A stretch of 64,000 nucleotides of DNA from an uncultured Alistipes sp. (GTDB lineage Bacteria; Bacteroidota; Bacteroidia; Bacteroidales; Rikenellaceae): NCBI GenBank assembly GCA_944321185.1, contig CALUKH010000001.1:180896-244895 (forward strand), read 5' to 3'. Shown one piece after another: positions 7,653 through 16,019 of the stretch; the first letter of the stretch is position 1, and each line of letters starts with the position of its first letter. The notes beneath the pieces were generated by a model. It saw only the letters and a list, made by a program, of their open reading frames with translations, was not told the DNA's origin and made no database searches. The position numbers and the translations under genes were made by a program.

Positions 7653-7734
7653 ATGCGTATGTATTTTTATGGTTTGCGTATGTAGCTTGTTGCTGCGGGT
7701 TGAATGTTTCGATCACTCGCCCCGGGTGGGCTGT

Positions 7735-8475
7735 TTATTCCTCGAATTTAGGCTTCAGAATCTCGGAATAGATCACCGCACGGCGCAGATCAAACTCCTC
7801 GATTATCTTGGTCAGATTCTCCTCTTTTGTATGATTCGATCCCGAAAGGTTGTTCTGATCCTCCTCAGGGTTTCGCATGGAGAGATTGGATGGGAGATTC
7901 CGCAGTGCGCCAAGCCCGGAATCTGTGAAATCGGCCGTTTCCGGCGTCTCGAATTCGGAGGTATACTCATCGTCGGGAATCTCTTCCAAGCTCTGGCATT
8001 CGTCCGGAAAGGTCGAAAAAACAGGCTGCTGGTTTTGTGTGAACATACCAGTCGGTTCCGAAGAGCCCTTTTGCAACGTCTCTGGAACGTTGGGTTGAGA
8101 TTTCCGCTCGTTTCCAGCAGACAATACCCTGTCGCTCTCTTTGCCCCGGGTATACGGTTTGGCGGTCCGATCTAAAATCGGACCGTTGTTGCCGGTTGCC
8201 CTTTCGGGCTGTCGTGCCGGGTCTTGCTGTTCACGGGCGGATCTTGGGGCTGATGCCGAGTGTGCAATGTCGCGTTCCGAAACCGGTGACGGCATCTCCC
8301 GATTGGCGGATGTTGTGGATTTTTCCTTCTCTTCGGGGATGGATGGCCAGGCCTCGCCATGTCCGGTTGGGGGGTTACTACCCTTTCCGCGGGCCTTGCG
8401 AGCCTTCTCCAGTGTATTGTAGATCATCACTCCGACGACGACCACTATCCAAAATATCGTAGCGAAATCCTCCAT
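7735..8475 (-). CDS. One-TM protein with disordered middle and conserved-looking C-terminus
   Basis: A 246-aa product. Residues 5-20 (ATIFWIVVVVGVMIYN) form one membrane helix near the N-terminus, followed by a basic KARKARGKG stop-transfer stretch. Residues 30-215 are polar, rich in Ser, Glu, Pro and Asn, and look unstructured. The last 20 residues (IIEEFDLRRAVIYSEILKPK) form a compact helix that I recall ending several short Bacteroidales membrane proteins, so it may be the functional part. It starts 7 bp after the spoT homologue's stop codon, so it is probably co-transcribed with it. No function can be assigned. Confidence 0.75.
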   Translation of the reverse strand: MEDFATIFWIVVVVGVMIYNTLEKARKARGKGSNPPTGHGEAWPSIPEEKEKSTTSANREMPSPVSERDIAHSASAPRSAREQQDPARQPERATGNNGPILDRTAKPYTRGKESDRVLSAGNERKSQPNVPETLQKGSSEPTGMFTQNQQPVFSTFPDECQSLEEIPDDEYTSEFETPETADFTDSGLGALRNLPSNLSMRNPEEDQNNLSGSNHTKEENLTKIIEEFDLRRAVIYSEILKPKFEE

Positions 8476-8482
8476 GAGCGTG

Positions 8483-10705
8483 TCAGTTCATGTCCCGTTT
8501 GACGGTTTCGATACCCTTGATCTGGCGCAGCTTGTCCATGACGGCGTTCAGACTTTCGGCATCCTTCACATAGAGGCTGACATTGCCTTCGAAAATTCCG
8601 TCATGGCTGTGAATATTGACCTGGCGGATGTTGATGTTGAAGTCGTTGGTCACGACCGTAGCCAGATCGAGCAGCAGCCCCTGGCGGTCGATCCCTCGCA
8701 ACTCGATGGTCACCAGGTAGGACATGGCCTTGTGCTGCGACCATTTGATCTCCTCCTTGACGATATTCTTGCCGTACTGGGCTGCCAGACGGTTCAATTC
8801 GTCGCACGTGGCCTTGTGTACGATGATTTTGCCCGATGCGGGGTCTCTGTATCCGACCACCTTGTCCCCCGGGATGGGTTTGCAGCACTCGGCGATTTCG
8901 AACCGGGGCTCGATCGCGGCATCGGTAGTAGCCGGAGCGATATCGCCCTCGGCGGAGGTGGTATCATCGTTTTCCTCCTCCTCTTTTTGGGGAATGAAGA
9001 GGGTCCAGAACTTGAGGATTTTGCTTTTGGCATTGACCTTCAGGGCCTTGTCGAGGTTTTCGAGAGAGACGATACCGGCGCCGATTTTGCTGTACAGCTC
9101 CTCCTTGTTCGAGCAGTCGTAAATGGGGATGATCTTGCGCAGCACGCGACCGCTCAACTTGACATTGAGCTCTTTCATCCGTTCATCGAGCATTTGCATG
9201 CCGCGTTCGATGTTGTTCTGGCGTTCGCGTTTGAGGAAGCTTTTGATGGCCTGTTTGGCCTTGGCCGTGGTGACCACCTCGAGCCATTCGGGCTTGGGGC
9301 GTGCATTGTCGGCCGTAATGATCTCGATCTGATCGCCGCTGTTGATCTGCGTGGTGATCGGTTCGAGCTTGTGGTTGATCTTGGCGCTGATGGCGTTGTT
9401 TCCGATCTTCGAGTGGATGTCGTAGGCGAAGTCGAGAGCCGTGGCGCCATAGGGCATTTTACGGGCCTCTCCTTTCGGTGTAAACACCACAATCTCCGAT
9501 GTATAGAGAGACAACTTGAAGTTGTCCAGGAAGTCGACGGCATTCTCCGTCGGGCTGTTCAGTGCGGCGCGGATCTGCTTGAGCCACTTGTCGAATTCGT
9601 CCTCGTCCTGCGAGATGGTGGCATGCTTGTACTTCCAGTGGGCGGCGAAACCGCGCTCGGCGATATCCTCCATGCGCTGCGTGCGGATCTGCACCTCGAC
9701 CCAGACGCCGTCGGGCCCCATGACCGTCGAGTGCAGAGCCTCGTAGCCGTTGGCCTTGGGCATCGAGATCCAGTCCCGGAGCCGGTCGGGCTTCGGGGTG
9801 TAGATGTCCGTGATGGTCGAGTAGATCTGCCAGCACTGGGTCTTTTCCGAGGGGAACGGCAGCGGTTTGAAGACGATGCGGATGGCAAACAGGTCGTAAA
9901 TCTCCTCAAAGGGGATCTGTTTGCGCTGCATTTTGCTCCAGATCGAGTAGACGCTCTTGACGCGGCCCGAGATTTCGTAATTGATGTTGTCGCGGTTCAG
10001 GGCGGCGATGATCGGGGCGTTGAACTTGTCGATAAACTCCTTGCGGGAGGCTTCGCTCTCCTGAAGCTTGCGGGTGATCTCGGCATACTGCTGCGGGAAG
10101 CGGTACTTCATGCAGAGGTCCTCCAGTTCGCTCTTGATCGAGTACAGGCCGAGCCGATAAGCCAGCGGAGCGAAGAGGTAGATGGTTTCGCCGGTGATCT
10201 TGATCTGCTTGTTGAGGGGCATCGAGCCGAGGGTGCGCATGTTGTGCAGGCGGTCGGCGATCTTGATCAGGATGACGCGCACATCGTCCGAGAGCGTAAG
10301 CAGCACCTTTCGGAAGTATTCGGCCTGTTCGGAGGTATCGGCATTGAAGACGCCGGACATTTTGGTCAGGCCGTCGACCATCGAGGCGATTTTGGGGCCG
10401 AAGATGCGCTCCATGTCCTCGACCGTGTACTCGGTGTCTTCGACGACGTCGTGCAGCAGCGCGGCGACGACCGACTTGACGCCCAGACCGATCTCCTCGA
10501 TGACGATCTTGGCTACTGCAATAGGATGCAGGAGGTATGGCTCGCCGGAGCGGCGCCGTACCCCCTCGTGGGCCTCTTTGGCGAGGAAAAACGCACGTTT
10601 AATCAGATTCCAGTCCTCGTCGTTCTTGCAGATTCGGGTGCAGGAAAGCAGCAGATCGTCCCATTTTTCCTTGATCAGGGCTTCATCCTCGGCAGTATAT
10701 CCCAT
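8483..10705 (-). CDS. RelA/SpoT-family bifunctional (p)ppGpp synthetase/hydrolase
   Basis: A 740-aa long RSH enzyme that makes and degrades the alarmone (p)ppGpp. The N-terminal HD hydrolase is intact by eye (LLHPIAVAKI, then HDVVEDTEY, and ADRLHNMRTL). The synthetase domain follows (GRVKSVYSIWSKM, IYDLFAIRIVF, KANGYEALHSTVMG, VEVQIRT...AHWKYK). A TGS domain starts near 400 (VVFTPKGEARKMPYGATALDFAYDIHS). The zinc-finger-like segment has CCKPIPGD, and an ACT domain ends the protein. Both catalytic halves look functional, so a SpoT/Rel-type role is likely. It lies 8 bp after recA, so transcription with recA is likely. Confidence 0.95.
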   Translation of the reverse strand: MGYTAEDEALIKEKWDDLLLSCTRICKNDEDWNLIKRAFFLAKEAHEGVRRRSGEPYLLHPIAVAKIVIEEIGLGVKSVVAALLHDVVEDTEYTVEDMERIFGPKIASMVDGLTKMSGVFNADTSEQAEYFRKVLLTLSDDVRVILIKIADRLHNMRTLGSMPLNKQIKITGETIYLFAPLAYRLGLYSIKSELEDLCMKYRFPQQYAEITRKLQESEASRKEFIDKFNAPIIAALNRDNINYEISGRVKSVYSIWSKMQRKQIPFEEIYDLFAIRIVFKPLPFPSEKTQCWQIYSTITDIYTPKPDRLRDWISMPKANGYEALHSTVMGPDGVWVEVQIRTQRMEDIAERGFAAHWKYKHATISQDEDEFDKWLKQIRAALNSPTENAVDFLDNFKLSLYTSEIVVFTPKGEARKMPYGATALDFAYDIHSKIGNNAISAKINHKLEPITTQINSGDQIEIITADNARPKPEWLEVVTTAKAKQAIKSFLKRERQNNIERGMQMLDERMKELNVKLSGRVLRKIIPIYDCSNKEELYSKIGAGIVSLENLDKALKVNAKSKILKFWTLFIPQKEEEENDDTTSAEGDIAPATTDAAIEPRFEIAECCKPIPGDKVVGYRDPASGKIIVHKATCDELNRLAAQYGKNIVKEEIKWSQHKAMSYLVTIELRGIDRQGLLLDLATVVTNDFNINIRQVNIHSHDGIFEGNVSLYVKDAESLNAVMDKLRQIKGIETVKRDMN

Positions 10706-10713
10706 AGGCTACT

Positions 10714-11730
10714 CTACTCTTTTTTAGGGTTTTTCAGGGCTTCGCGGACCTTCTGCTCGATTTCGTCGGCCAGGGCCTTGTCGTTCTTGAGCAGCTCCTT
10801 GACGGCGTCACGTCCCTGACCGATCTTGCGGTCGCCGTACGAGAACCACGATCCGGCCTTTTTGATGATTCCGTAATCGACGCCCAGATCGATGATTTCG
10901 CCGATCTTGGAGATACCCTCGCCGAACATGATGTCGAACTCGGCGCGTTTGAACGGGGGGGCCACCTTGTTCTTGACGACCTTGACCTTCGTTCGGGTAC
11001 CCAACTGCTCTTCGCCGTCCTTGATGACCGACATGCGGCGGATATCGATACGCACCGAGGCGTAGAATTTCAGGGCATTACCGCCCGTGGTGGTCTCGGG
11101 GTTTCCGTATACGACGCCGATTTTGTCACGCAGCTGGTTGATGAAGATGCAGACGGTCTTGGTTTTCGAGATGCTGGCGGTGAGTTTTCGCAGGGCCTGG
11201 GACATGAGCCGGGCCTGCAGACCCATCTTCGAATCGCCCATTTCGCCTTCGATTTCGGCCTTGGGGGTCAGAGCGGCCACCGAGTCGATGACGATGATGT
11301 CGATGGCGCTCGAACGGATCAGCGAATCGGCGATTTCGAGGGCCTGTTCGCCGTTGTCGGGCTGCGAGATGAGCAGGTTGTCGACATCGACGCCGAGTTT
11401 CTGGGCATAATAGCTGTCGAAGGCGTGTTCGGCATCGATGAAGGCGGCAATACCGCCGGCCTTCTGGGCCTCGGCGATGGCGTGAATGGCCAGCGTGGTT
11501 TTACCCGACGATTCGGGACCGTAGATCTCGATGACGCGGCCTTTGGGATATCCGCCGACGCCGAGTGCCATATCGAGCGTGATGGAGCCCGTGGGGATGA
11601 CCGGAATGTCATTCACCTCGGTGCTGTTCATGCGCATGATCGAGCCTTTGCCGAAGTCTTTTTCTATTTTTTGCATCACCGCGTCCAGAACCTTGAGTTT
11701 GTCCGCGTTAACAGGTACTTTTTCTGCCAT
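10714..11730 (-). CDS. recA: Recombinase RecA
   Basis: A 338-aa recombinase that forms ATP-dependent filaments on single-stranded DNA for homologous recombination and SOS induction. Walker A GPESSGKT is at 71-78, Walker [11 protein letters not shown] follows near 145, and the L1/L2 DNA-binding loops are marked by [25 protein letters not shown] and [24 protein letters not shown] stretches. Length is slightly short of E. coli RecA (353 aa), with a modest acidic/basic C-terminal tail. It lies between an exported repeat protein gene and the RSH gene on the same strand. No obvious LexA box was seen in the 52 bp upstream. Confidence 0.98.
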   Translation of the reverse strand: MAEKVPVNADKLKVLDAVMQKIEKDFGKGSIMRMNSTEVNDIPVIPTGSITLDMALGVGGYPKGRVIEIYGPESSGKTTLAIHAIAEAQKAGGIAAFIDAEHAFDSYYAQKLGVDVDNLLISQPDNGEQALEIADSLIRSSAIDIIVIDSVAALTPKAEIEGEMGDSKMGLQARLMSQALRKLTASISKTKTVCIFINQLRDKIGVVYGNPETTTGGNALKFYASVRIDIRRMSVIKDGEEQLGTRTKVKVVKNKVAPPFKRAEFDIMFGEGISKIGEIIDLGVDYGIIKKAGSWFSYGDRKIGQGRDAVKELLKNDKALADEIEQKVREALKNPKKE

Positions 11731-11759
11731 TTTCGTGTATAGGTGTTACTTTGTTGTTA

Positions 11760-11795
11760 TTCAAATTCCTCCCCTTCTCCCTTCAATTTCCTCCC
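11760..11795. repeat. 14-bp near-perfect repeat, 22-bp period
   Basis: TTCAAATTCCTCCC (11760-11773) and TTCAATTTCCTCCC (11782-11795) differ at one base. They span the 3' end of the repeat-rich gene and the gap before recA. The coding strand here is purine-rich. Confidence 0.6.
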
Positions 11796-12427
11796 TTTCC
11801 ACCCCCGGTTTTCCGCATCTGTTCGAGGGCCTTTTCGGCGCCCGGGCGGTTGTCGGATTTCATCCGCAGGGGAAAGCGGATGATCCGTGCATCGAGAGCC
11901 CGATCGGGGAAAGGGCTCCAGTTCCCGTTGTTTCCGATGCTGAACCGCCAGTCGCCCCACTCGACGGCTGGATCCTGAGGCGATGCGCTGCGGTCCGCAC
12001 CCTTGTCGAGTTCCCGGGCGTGCTGTTCAGCGCGTTTATGCATCAACATCCGGATGCGCCGGCGGGCCTGCTGAATCGGGTCGACCTCATCGCGCAGCCA
12101 TTCGACATCTCCGTCGAGGGGTTCGACCGCAAAATTGACGGCTTCGGCCGGAATCCCGACTTCGGGAAGACCTCTCCCGACTTCCTCGCCCTGGACCCCA
12201 TCTCTCCCGGCACCCACTCTCCCGGCACCCACTCTCCCGGCTTTCTCGCCCTGGACTTCCTCTCTCCCGGCCCCCTTGCTCTGGGGCCCCTCTCTTCTGG
12301 CACCCACTCTCTGGATCTCATCTCTCCTCACACTCCCACTTTCACCCGGCCGCAATTCCTGCCCGGCTCCGACGATCGGAACGGCAAACAGCAGGGCTGC
12401 CAGGGCGAAATGTCGTGCAGGAGGCAT
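11783..12427 (-). CDS. Exported low-complexity protein, 214 aa
   Basis: The gene starts 9 bp after the bcp stop and ends 53 bp before recA, consistent with a real operon member. An N-terminal signal peptide is visible (MPPARHFALAALLFAVPIVGAGQ). Residues about 25-90 are a Gly/Arg/Glu low-complexity tract with a 5-residue rhythm (VGAGR VGAGR DGVQGEEVGRG). The rest has an acidic/basic helix (VEWLRDEVDPIQQARRRIRMLM) and a Trp-containing block (WGDWRFSIGNNGNWSPFPD) that looks folded. Underlying DNA from about 12170 to 12345 is a pyrimidine-rich minisatellite on the plus strand. I recognise no family. The repeat tract could be a recent expansion inside an otherwise ordinary small exported protein. 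Confidence 0.6.
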   Translation of the reverse strand: MPPARHFALAALLFAVPIVGAGQELRPGESGSVRRDEIQRVGARREGPQSKGAGREEVQGEKAGRVGAGRVGAGRDGVQGEEVGRGLPEVGIPAEAVNFAVEPLDGDVEWLRDEVDPIQQARRRIRMLMHKRAEQHARELDKGADRSASPQDPAVEWGDWRFSIGNNGNWSPFPDRALDARIIRFPLRMKSDNRPGAEKALEQMRKTGGGKGGN

Positions 12428-12435
12428 CTCGCCGG

Positions 12436-12897
12436 TTATTTGTAGGCGTCAACGATCTGCTGATAGTGATTCTTGGTATCGACCTTGGTGAAGACCTTCT
12501 CGATGCGACCCTCGGCATCAATGACGAAGGTCGTACGCAGAACTCCCATGTACTTGCGACCGTACATCGACTTTTCGGCCCACACGCCGTATGCCTCGCA
12601 CACCGAGTGGTCGGTATCGGCCAGAAGGGTGAAATTCAGTTCGTGCTTCGCGCAGAAATTCTGGTGCGAGCGTTCACTGTCGGGGCTTACGCCGATGATG
12701 CGGAAACCCATCCGGGCCAGCTCCTCCTTTCCATCGCGAAGGCTTTTGGCCTCGAGCGTGCAGCCCGACGTGTTGTCCTTGGGATAAAAATAGAGGATCG
12801 TACGCTGTCCGCGCAGATCGGCAAGTGTCAGCGTTTCACCATCTTGTGTGGTGGATCGGAAATCGGGGGCCATATCCCCCGGCTGCAAGGTTGTCAT
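12436..12897 (-). CDS. bcp: Thioredoxin-dependent peroxiredoxin, Bcp/PrxQ type
   Basis: A 153-aa AhpC/TSA-fold peroxidase. The catalytic core YPKDNTSGCTLEAKSLRD carries the peroxidatic Cys46; the PKD and R54 positions fit the family. E. coli-type Bcp has a resolving Cys five residues later, but here that position (51) is Lys. The other cysteines (in NFCAKHE and SVCEAYGVW) could resolve it, or the enzyme is of 1-Cys type. It removes H2O2 and organic hydroperoxides in the cytoplasm. It heads the row leading to recA and the RSH gene, preceded by a TACCTTTG promoter box at 12926. Confidence 0.93.
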   Translation of the reverse strand: MTTLQPGDMAPDFRSTTQDGETLTLADLRGQRTILYFYPKDNTSGCTLEAKSLRDGKEELARMGFRIIGVSPDSERSHQNFCAKHELNFTLLADTDHSVCEAYGVWAEKSMYGRKYMGVLRTTFVIDAEGRIEKVFTKVDTKNHYQQIVDAYK

Positions 12898-12925
12898 AGG
12901 TCTTACCGAGAAAAAATCAGTTGTT

Positions 12926-12933
12926 CAAAGGTA
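12926..12933 (-). promoter_or_regulatory. Promoter -7 box for bcp
   Basis: CAAAGGTA on the plus strand is TACCTTTG on the minus strand, 29 bp before the bcp ATG. Confidence 0.65.
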
Positions 12934-12978
12934 GGAAAATTTCTGCGTATTTCCGCGATTTCGGACCGAATTTTTGCC

Positions 12979-13191
12979 TCAATCCCACTGATAGGTGACT
13001 TCGATCTGTTCGTAGAACTCCTCCTGAGTGGAGTTGATTCGTCGGTGACAGGCCGGGCAGCGGATCGAGGTTTCGGTTTCGACATGCTCGCCGCAGCCGA
13101 CACACACCGGCAGTACGCCGTAACCGGGTTGCATGTAGTGGTCGAAGTGCGCGCCGCAGTGCTTGCAGCGGATTTTGTAAGCTGTTCCCAT
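12979..13191 (-). CDS. Small zinc-ribbon protein, 70 aa
   Basis: The product holds three CxxC pairs: C9/C12 (CKHC), C30/C33 (CVGC) and C45/C48 (CPAC). This is enough for one classic zinc ribbon plus a third pair, with a possible His contribution from HxxHYM and CHRR. The C-terminus is acidic and aromatic (EEFYEQIEVTYQWD). No signal or membrane segment is present. It could bind nucleic acid or act as a small regulator or chaperone, but no specific function is visible. It lies between bcp and the carbonic anhydrase gene with about 80-130 bp on each side. Confidence 0.8.
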   Translation of the reverse strand: MGTAYKIRCKHCGAHFDHYMQPGYGVLPVCVGCGEHVETETSIRCPACHRRINSTQEEFYEQIEVTYQWD

Positions 13192-13327
13192 GATCGTAAG
13201 GTTTTATTGGTTCACGATGCAAAGGAACGACCTGCGAGTGACAACTTGTGACACTTCGCGGAAAAGCTGTAAAAAAGTTTTCCTGCTACCCTGTCCTCGC
13301 CTGTTTGAGGTTCGGACCTGGGTTGTA

Positions 13328-13885
13328 TCAGTCGTTTGTCGGTTCCGGAATGGGGGTCAGTTCGCCCGTTGTGGAGTCCATGATGTACCCTTTCACGACG
13401 ATGTCGTCGGGGACGAGCGTATGGTTGCGCACCAGATCGACCGTTTCGAGCACGGCGGCCTCGGTGTCGTCGAATCCGTGGAGCCAGGCGTCGAGGTCGA
13501 TTCCGCAGTGCTTCATCAGTGTGATATGGTGTTCTGGGATGCCGCGCTGCTTCATCAGATGCTGCATCTCGGCGCTGTCCATTCCCTGTACGCCGCAATG
13601 GGTGTGGCCGATGATCATCACCTCGGTGACGCCCAGTTCGTAGATCGCCACGAGCAGGCTGCGCACCGTGCTGTCGAACGGATTGGTGATCGTTCCGCCG
13701 GCGTTCTTGATGATCTTCACGTCGCCGTTTTTCAGGCCGAGGGCGGCGGGCAGCAGTTCGACGAGCCGCGTGTCCATGCAGGTGACGATGGCGATGCGTT
13801 TGTTGGGGTATTTGTCCGTGATGAAGCGTTCGTAGCCCTTTTCGGCGACGAAGCGACGGTTGTATGCGAGAATTTCGTCAATCAT
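13328..13885 (-). CDS. Beta-class carbonic anhydrase
   Basis: A 185-aa enzyme interconverting CO2 and bicarbonate in the cytoplasm. The zinc and catalytic residues are visible: C36-x-D38-x-R40 in TCMDTRL, and H94-x-x-C97 in GHTHCGV. NAGG at 71-74 is the usual substrate-pocket turn. Size and spacing fit the short beta class common in Bacteroidetes and Firmicutes. The ATG at 13885 is 2 bp after the WYL regulator's stop codon, so the two are transcribed together. Confidence 0.93.
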   Translation of the reverse strand: MIDEILAYNRRFVAEKGYERFITDKYPNKRIAIVTCMDTRLVELLPAALGLKNGDVKIIKNAGGTITNPFDSTVRSLLVAIYELGVTEVMIIGHTHCGVQGMDSAEMQHLMKQRGIPEHHITLMKHCGIDLDAWLHGFDDTEAAVLETVDLVRNHTLVPDDIVVKGYIMDSTTGELTPIPEPTND

Positions 13886-13887
13886 GT

Positions 13888-14784
13888 TTATTTCAGATTA
13901 TCAGCGATATACTTTTTGATATAGTCGGTCAGTTCGGGCGAATCGACGATTCGGATGTCGTCGAGCAGCCCGACGACGAACCGTCCGACGCCGGCCATTC
14001 CGGCCACTTCGGTGTCGAGCATCCAGCGCCCCTTTCCGAGGGCGTGGACGTCGCGTTCGGCCAGCGGATACTCCTCGCAGAGCAGGTTGTAGGCCAGCAG
14101 TCCGAGTTCGAGGCGGATCCGGTGACGCTGTTGGCCGTGGATGCGGAAGACGTCGATGAATCCCTCTTCGTGCTGCTCTTCGTGCTGCCAGGACGTGCCG
14201 GTGAGTTCGACCTCGCCGATGCGGGCCGTCTTGAAGAGCTTGTTCGAGTTGCTTTCGAGGTCAAAGCACCACACCTGCACGTAGTTGGTCGTGAAGGCAA
14301 AGGGTTCGACCCGCCGGTCGCGGACCTCGCCGCCGTGACCCGACTGATAGCCGTGCAGCACGACCTGGCGATGCTCCTCGATGGCCTCGATCAGACGGTG
14401 AATATTCGGGGCGTTCTTGCCGCGTACGACCGTATCGGCCAGCGTACGGTTGTCGTAGACCGAGTAGAGTTTTCGTTTGAGGTTCTGTTTCAGCAGATTC
14501 GTGTCGTCGATGTTTTCGATGGCGCTCTTCAGGATGACGGCCTCCTCCTCCGTGAAGTGGACCAGCTGGGAGATGTCGCGGAAATGGGGCGACTCCTTGT
14601 CCAGACGGATGCAGTCGCCCGACTTCTTGATGACGAATCCAGCTTCGCGGAAGGTATCGATGTATCGGTAGACGGTGCGTCGCGACATGCCGAGGCGATC
14701 GGCCAGTTGGTCGACGTTGTAGGTGGTGTTTGCCGTGAGCAGCTTCATGAGCCGCAGCAGTCGTTCGAGTTTGGGTTGATCCAT
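13888..14784 (-). CDS. WYL-domain transcriptional regulator (HTH_11 + WYL)
   Basis: The 298-aa reading starts at the ATG at 14784 (MDQPKLERLLRLMKLL); an open frame upstream lacks homology-like features. Residues 1-60 form a DeoR-like winged helix (YNVDQLADRLGMSRRTVYRYI). The middle and C-terminal parts match the WYL ligand-binding and WCX regions: HRQVVLHGYQSGHGGEVRDRRVEPFAF with NYVQVWCFDLESNSNKLFKTARI, where YVQVWCFD replaces the eponymous WYL-type segment. Such proteins sense small molecules or nucleic acids. It stands between a thioredoxin-like lipoprotein gene (16 bp upstream) and the carbonic anhydrase gene (2 bp downstream), which suggests one operon. Confidence 0.88.
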   Translation of the reverse strand: MDQPKLERLLRLMKLLTANTTYNVDQLADRLGMSRRTVYRYIDTFREAGFVIKKSGDCIRLDKESPHFRDISQLVHFTEEEAVILKSAIENIDDTNLLKQNLKRKLYSVYDNRTLADTVVRGKNAPNIHRLIEAIEEHRQVVLHGYQSGHGGEVRDRRVEPFAFTTNYVQVWCFDLESNSNKLFKTARIGEVELTGTSWQHEEQHEEGFIDVFRIHGQQRHRIRLELGLLAYNLLCEEYPLAERDVHALGKGRWMLDTEVAGMAGVGRFVVGLLDDIRIVDSPELTDYIKKYIADNLK

Positions 14785-14800
14785 GGGCAGCGCAGCGGTT

Positions 14801-15865
14801 TTAGTCCATGAGTTGTGCGACTTGTTGGGCGAGGGCCTCGCCGCGGAGGTTCTTGGCGAGGATCCGCCCGTCGCGGGCATCGATCAGAAAACAGGCCGGA
14901 ATCCCGTCGAGCGCATAGTCGTTCCAGGCCTTGGTTTGGCGCGGGGCCCGTCCGAATCCCGGATGGACCTGGGGCCACTTCATGCCGTAGGTCTCGATAC
15001 ACTCGCGCCAGCGTTCGGGCGAGACGTCGAACGAGACCCCGAAGATTTGAAATCCCCTTGCGGCGTATTTTTCGTGGAGCGCCGCGAGATTGGGGAACTC
15101 CTCCCGGCAGGGGCTGCACCACAGGGCTCCGAAGTCGAGCAGCAGGTATCGACACCCCGGGCGGCGGATCACCTCGCCGAGCGAGAGGGTGTCGCCCTCG
15201 GGTGTCAGGCCGGAGATGTCGACATACGGTCGTCCGACATCGGTACGCATGCGGTCGATGCGCTCACGCAGGTCTTTCGTGGCGGGATGCTGCTGCATGG
15301 TCCCGGGCAGGGAGTCGAGCAGAGCCGAGACCTCCTCGCCCGGCAGCCAGAGGAGCGAGGCGTCGAGCAGCGAGAGGGCCAGCACGTTGCGGTTTTCGAG
15401 CACAATGGCGCGCACCAGACTGTCGCGAGCCTCGACGCATTGGAGAGCCGGTCGGCCGCTGGCCTCGATTTCGGCCATCCGGCGCGGCAGGTCGTTGTAG
15501 AGGTCGTTTTGAGGGGTTCCGGCCAGCATGAAGATCCCTTCGGCCGGCTTCTCGACGACCAGTTCTCCGGATTCGAGGATGAAGTCCGAGGCGCTGATCT
15601 GCACGCCGTCGGCACCGCGGCCCATATAGAGGAAGGCGCTGACCGGATAGGCGTAGCGGCCCTTCATCGTGAAGGTGTGATGTTCGATCCGGGCCGAGTC
15701 GATGACCGTTTCGCGGCCCCCGGCATAGGAGAGGACATACATCCACCGCCCGTCGACAAACGACGGATCCTCGCCCCGGATGGTATAGGATACGGCGGTG
15801 TGGGTTGTGCATCCGACGATCCATGCGGCGGATGCCAATATGGCGGCCAGCGAAATTTTTCTCAT
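14801..15865 (-). CDS. TlpA/ResA-like thioredoxin lipoprotein with DUF4369-like N-terminus
   Basis: A 354-aa product from the ATG at 15865, chosen because it starts the lipoprotein signal MRKISLAAILASAAWIVGC (lipid Cys19). The N-terminal half (about 25-130) is beta-rich (YTIRGEDPSFVDGRWMYVLS...DSARIEHHTFTMKG), the typical DUF4369 pattern in Bacteroidetes. The C-terminal thioredoxin fold has the active site W249-C250-S-P-C253 and the cis-Pro region in DGIPACFLID. It probably reduces or exchanges disulfides in the periplasm or on the cell surface. A TATCTTTG box lies 36 bp upstream. Confidence 0.92.
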   Translation of the reverse strand: MRKISLAAILASAAWIVGCTTHTAVSYTIRGEDPSFVDGRWMYVLSYAGGRETVIDSARIEHHTFTMKGRYAYPVSAFLYMGRGADGVQISASDFILESGELVVEKPAEGIFMLAGTPQNDLYNDLPRRMAEIEASGRPALQCVEARDSLVRAIVLENRNVLALSLLDASLLWLPGEEVSALLDSLPGTMQQHPATKDLRERIDRMRTDVGRPYVDISGLTPEGDTLSLGEVIRRPGCRYLLLDFGALWCSPCREEFPNLAALHEKYAARGFQIFGVSFDVSPERWRECIETYGMKWPQVHPGFGRAPRQTKAWNDYALDGIPACFLIDARDGRILAKNLRGEALAQQVAQLMD

Positions 15866-15901
15866 GTTGCGATCGGGCGTGATAAAGGATCCTGTGGCAG
15901 G

Positions 15902-15909
15902 CAAAGATA
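15902..15909 (-). promoter_or_regulatory. Promoter -7 box for the thioredoxin lipoprotein gene
   Basis: CAAAGATA on the plus strand is TATCTTTG on the minus strand. It lies between the dnaA terminator and the lipoprotein ATG. Confidence 0.65.
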
Positions 15910-15910
15910 C

Positions 15911-15936
15911 GAAAAAATCCGTGTTTGACACGGATT
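15911..15936 (-). terminator. Terminator of dnaA
   Basis: A perfect 9-bp stem (AATCCGTGT/ACACGGATT) with a 3-nt loop, followed on the minus strand by a T-run. It lies about 85 bp past the dnaA stop codon. Confidence 0.8.
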
Positions 15937-16019
15937 CATTTCATAGACGTTCGTCCGGCATTCTGGGTTTCCGGGTTCGGGCGCTTTTTCATTATCCTCG
16001 CTCCGTCCCCCCCCTCGGG

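Noticed and set aside
8474..10819. A 781-codon plus-strand frame opposite the RSH gene
   Set aside because: Antisense shadow; the minus-strand frame holds every RSH catalytic motif.
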